Assembly: GCF_038070105.1 (NCBI RefSeq)
Contig: NZ_JBBPBZ010000002.1
Span: 1,748,001-1,812,000, forward strand
Origin: Methylocystis sp. IM3
GTDB taxonomy: Bacteria; Pseudomonadota; Alphaproteobacteria; Rhizobiales; Beijerinckiaceae
Length of the DNA: 64,000 nucleotides
Direction of reading: 5' to 3'
Below the pieces are notes generated by a model. The model searched no databases, had not been told where the DNA came from, and was given only the letters and a program-made list of their open reading frames with translations. This document shows, piece after piece, positions 61,579 to 64,000 of the stretch (positions are counted from its first letter, which is position 1; every line of letters starts with the position of its first letter). The translations under genes were made by a program, and so were the position numbers.

Positions 61579-61832
61579 CGGAACGCGCCCGGCACGAGTC
61601 GGCCGTTTTCGACATGCGCCGGAACATAGGCGCCCTGTTCCCGCGACGTGAAGCCGGCCGCCACGACCCCGGCGATGGCGAGCAGCAGCCCGGCGATGAC
61701 CAGCGCCGAAACGATGCGTCCGTGCCAGAGCTCGGCGACGAAGGGCCAGCGCCGCTGGAGGAGCTGGAACGCCACATAAACGAGGAACGGCGTGAGAAAA
61801 AGGAGAGTGGTTTCGAGAAATGCGCGCCACAT
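61575..61832 (-). CDS. DUF6111 family small membrane protein
   Basis: 85 residues with two hydrophobic helices (LETTLLFLTPFLVYVAFQLL and VSALVIAGLLLAIAGVVAAG) and a conserved tail GAYVPAHVENGRLVPGAF. The family is small, alphaproteobacterial and of unknown function, nearly always next to the CCA-type enzyme, with which its stop overlaps here. Confidence 0.85.
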   Translation of the reverse strand: MWRAFLETTLLFLTPFLVYVAFQLLQRRWPFVAELWHGRIVSALVIAGLLLAIAGVVAAGFTSREQGAYVPAHVENGRLVPGAFR

Positions 61833-62109
61833 GGGCGAGGGGGCCTTTCAGGCGAATTATGGTCGATCGACTTATACATTCTTTTTGCGCGCCCCGCTCG
61901 CGGGACGGAAGCAATTGATTTTCTTTCGATAGAGCGTTAAACGCGCTCAAGTTGCCGCGCGTTTGACGCCGATGCCGCCGAGCGTCCAAAATCGCGCCCT
62001 GGGGATGGTTTCCCTTTCACGAGATGGCGCGTGGCCCGGGTGGATGCAATCGCGGGCGCCGATCCCCATCTCCTCCCTGCAACCGTGGCAGATGGACTGT
62101 TCCGCGCTC

Positions 62110-63108
<999 letters not shown>

Positions 63109-63229
63109 TGGGCCTCTCGGGATTTCACGTCGAATCTTCGGGCGGCCATCTCTCCCCCTCGCAGGGCCACCCTCCCCGCAAAAGGGAGGAATTTGGCCGC
63201 CGTGACGGCTTTTGCCGGGAAGGGGAAGC

Positions 63230-64000
63230 ATGATCCGCCCGGTCGAAACCCGCGCCTATGATCCCGCGCGCCGCGCGCCGGTCGAGGGCTCGGTCGCCGC
63301 CGATCTCGCGGCGAGCCTGCCGCGCATCGTCAACCGGGCGCATGAGATTGCGGCCAGCGTCGCTTATGGCGTGCATGGCCGCAAGCGCGCCGGTTTGGGC
63401 GAGACCTTCTGGCAATATCGGCCTTTTACCAGTGGCGAGGCCGCGCATCGCATCGACTGGCGGCGTTCTGCGCGGGGCGACCAGCTCTATGTTCGCGAGC
63501 GTGAGTGGGAGGCCGCGCACGACTATTTCCTCTGGATGGATTGCTCGCCCTCCATGGCTTTCGCCTCGTCGCTGGCGCAGGACGACAAGCTCGCCCGCGG
63601 CGTCACGCTCGGCCTCGCGCTTTCCGACGTGCTGGTGCGCGGCGGCGAGCGCGTCGCCGCTTTGGGGCTCACGGCGCCAATTTCGGCCCGCGACGTCATC
63701 GACCGGCTGGCCCGCGCGCTCTACGAGCACGCCGAAACGACGGCGCGTGACGATATTCCGCCCGACGCGCCGCTGCGTCCGAGGGCGCGCGTCGTCCTGA
63801 TCTCCGATTTTCTCTGCGATCTCGAGGCGCTTTCCGCGCGGCTCCACCGCTTCGCCGATGCGGGCGCCACGGGCGCGCTGCTCATGGTGATCGACCCTTG
63901 TGAGGAAAGCTTTCCCTTCACGGGCGAGACCATGTTTCTCGACACGGACGGCGGTCCCGCCTTTCGCGCGGGCGACGCCGGCAGCCTGCGCAAGGCCTAC
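63230..64000 (+). CDS. DUF58 domain protein, partial (MoxR partner)
   Basis: 257 codons from ATG 63230 to the right edge, still open, with AGGGG upstream. The middle contains the DUF58 core: FWQYRPFTSGEAAHRIDWRR, then EWEAAHDYFLWMDCSPSM, a von Willebrand-A-like beginning (DxSxS as DCSPS). DUF58 proteins pair with MoxR and are thought to be the regulatory or substrate-binding half. The gap after moxR (63109-63229) contains GGCGGCCA/TGGCCGCC repeats typical of extragenic palindromes. Confidence 0.9.
   Translation, partial: MIRPVETRAYDPARRAPVEGSVAADLAASLPRIVNRAHEIAASVAYGVHGRKRAGLGETFWQYRPFTSGEAAHRIDWRRSARGDQLYVREREWEAAHDYFLWMDCSPSMAFASSLAQDDKLARGVTLGLALSDVLVRGGERVAALGLTAPISARDVIDRLARALYEHAETTARDDIPPDAPLRPRARVVLISDFLCDLEALSARLHRFADAGATGALLMVIDPCEESFPFTGETMFLDTDGGPAFRAGDAGSLRKAY

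Noticed and set aside
60457..61629. Plus-strand frame of 390 codons opposite the CCA-type enzyme
   Set aside because: Antisense to a complete nucleotidyltransferase gene with intact motifs; no independent support.

Overview
The window is GC-rich DNA of an alphaproteobacterium, most probably of the Hyphomicrobiales. Family-level hints are the DUF1236, DUF6111, HWE-kinase and DUF2092 proteins, a SUF operon with SufB-C-D-S-T and SufA order, and a two-hotdog MaoC protein resembling the mesaconyl-CoA hydratase of the ethylmalonyl-CoA pathway. That last gene would suit a serine-cycle methylotroph such as Methylocystis or Methylosinus, but the genus is inference. No prophage, integron, insertion sequence or CRISPR array is visible; the window reads as ordinary chromosome with several accessory islands.

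Layout. 1-12 kb: an acetyltransferase fragment and a polysaccharide deacetylase (divergent), a Ste24-like protease, an HWE sensor kinase, a ClC channel, and several exported low-complexity or repeat proteins with small genes and strong hairpins between them. 12.2-18.5 kb: the centrepiece, a family 2A encapsulin shell gene, its cysteine desulfurase cargo with a very long disordered N-terminus, and an Rrf2 regulator; divergent from these run cysE, cysK and a small membrane protein. Together they can make cysteine from serine plus sulfide and strip sulfur from it inside a protein shell. 18.5-25.4 kb: an outer-membrane protein, then a TetR-controlled ABC uptake operon ending in OsmC and acyl-CoA-dehydrogenase-like oxidoreductase genes, which looks like organosulfur scavenging. 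26-33 kb: housekeeping (tRNA-Asn, PfkB kinase, ErpA-like carrier, dNTPase, argS, SPOR protein, nagZ). 33.5-39.8 kb: a lipoprotein hydrolase and an archaic (Csu-like) chaperone-usher pilus operon whose usher is broken by one in-frame amber codon.

40-46.7 kb: small proteins, tRNA-Ala, YggT, DUF167, MaoC hydratase, PRC-barrel protein, a start-stop-coupled pair (Cys/His-rich 62-residue protein plus HTH protein with two CxC motifs) with a perfect inverted repeat in its promoter region, dnaB and a hydrolase. 46.8-55.3 kb: a complete SUF iron-sulfur operon headed by a membrane protein and an IscS-type desulfurase, without its own Rrf2/IscR gene. 55.4-64 kb: a DUF2167 membrane protein, gyrA, CCA-adding-type nucleotidyltransferase with DUF6111, and the start of a MoxR-DUF58 operon that leaves the window.

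The unifying theme is sulfur: three PLP cysteine desulfurases (encapsulated, IscS-like, SufS), two A-type Fe-S carriers, cysteine synthesis, sulfur-compound uptake and an Fe-S assembly line lie within about 43 kb. The most system-like items are the encapsulin operon (family already known; this version has its own regulatory and cargo features) and the uncharacterised Cys-rich/HTH pair at 43.6-44.2 kb.
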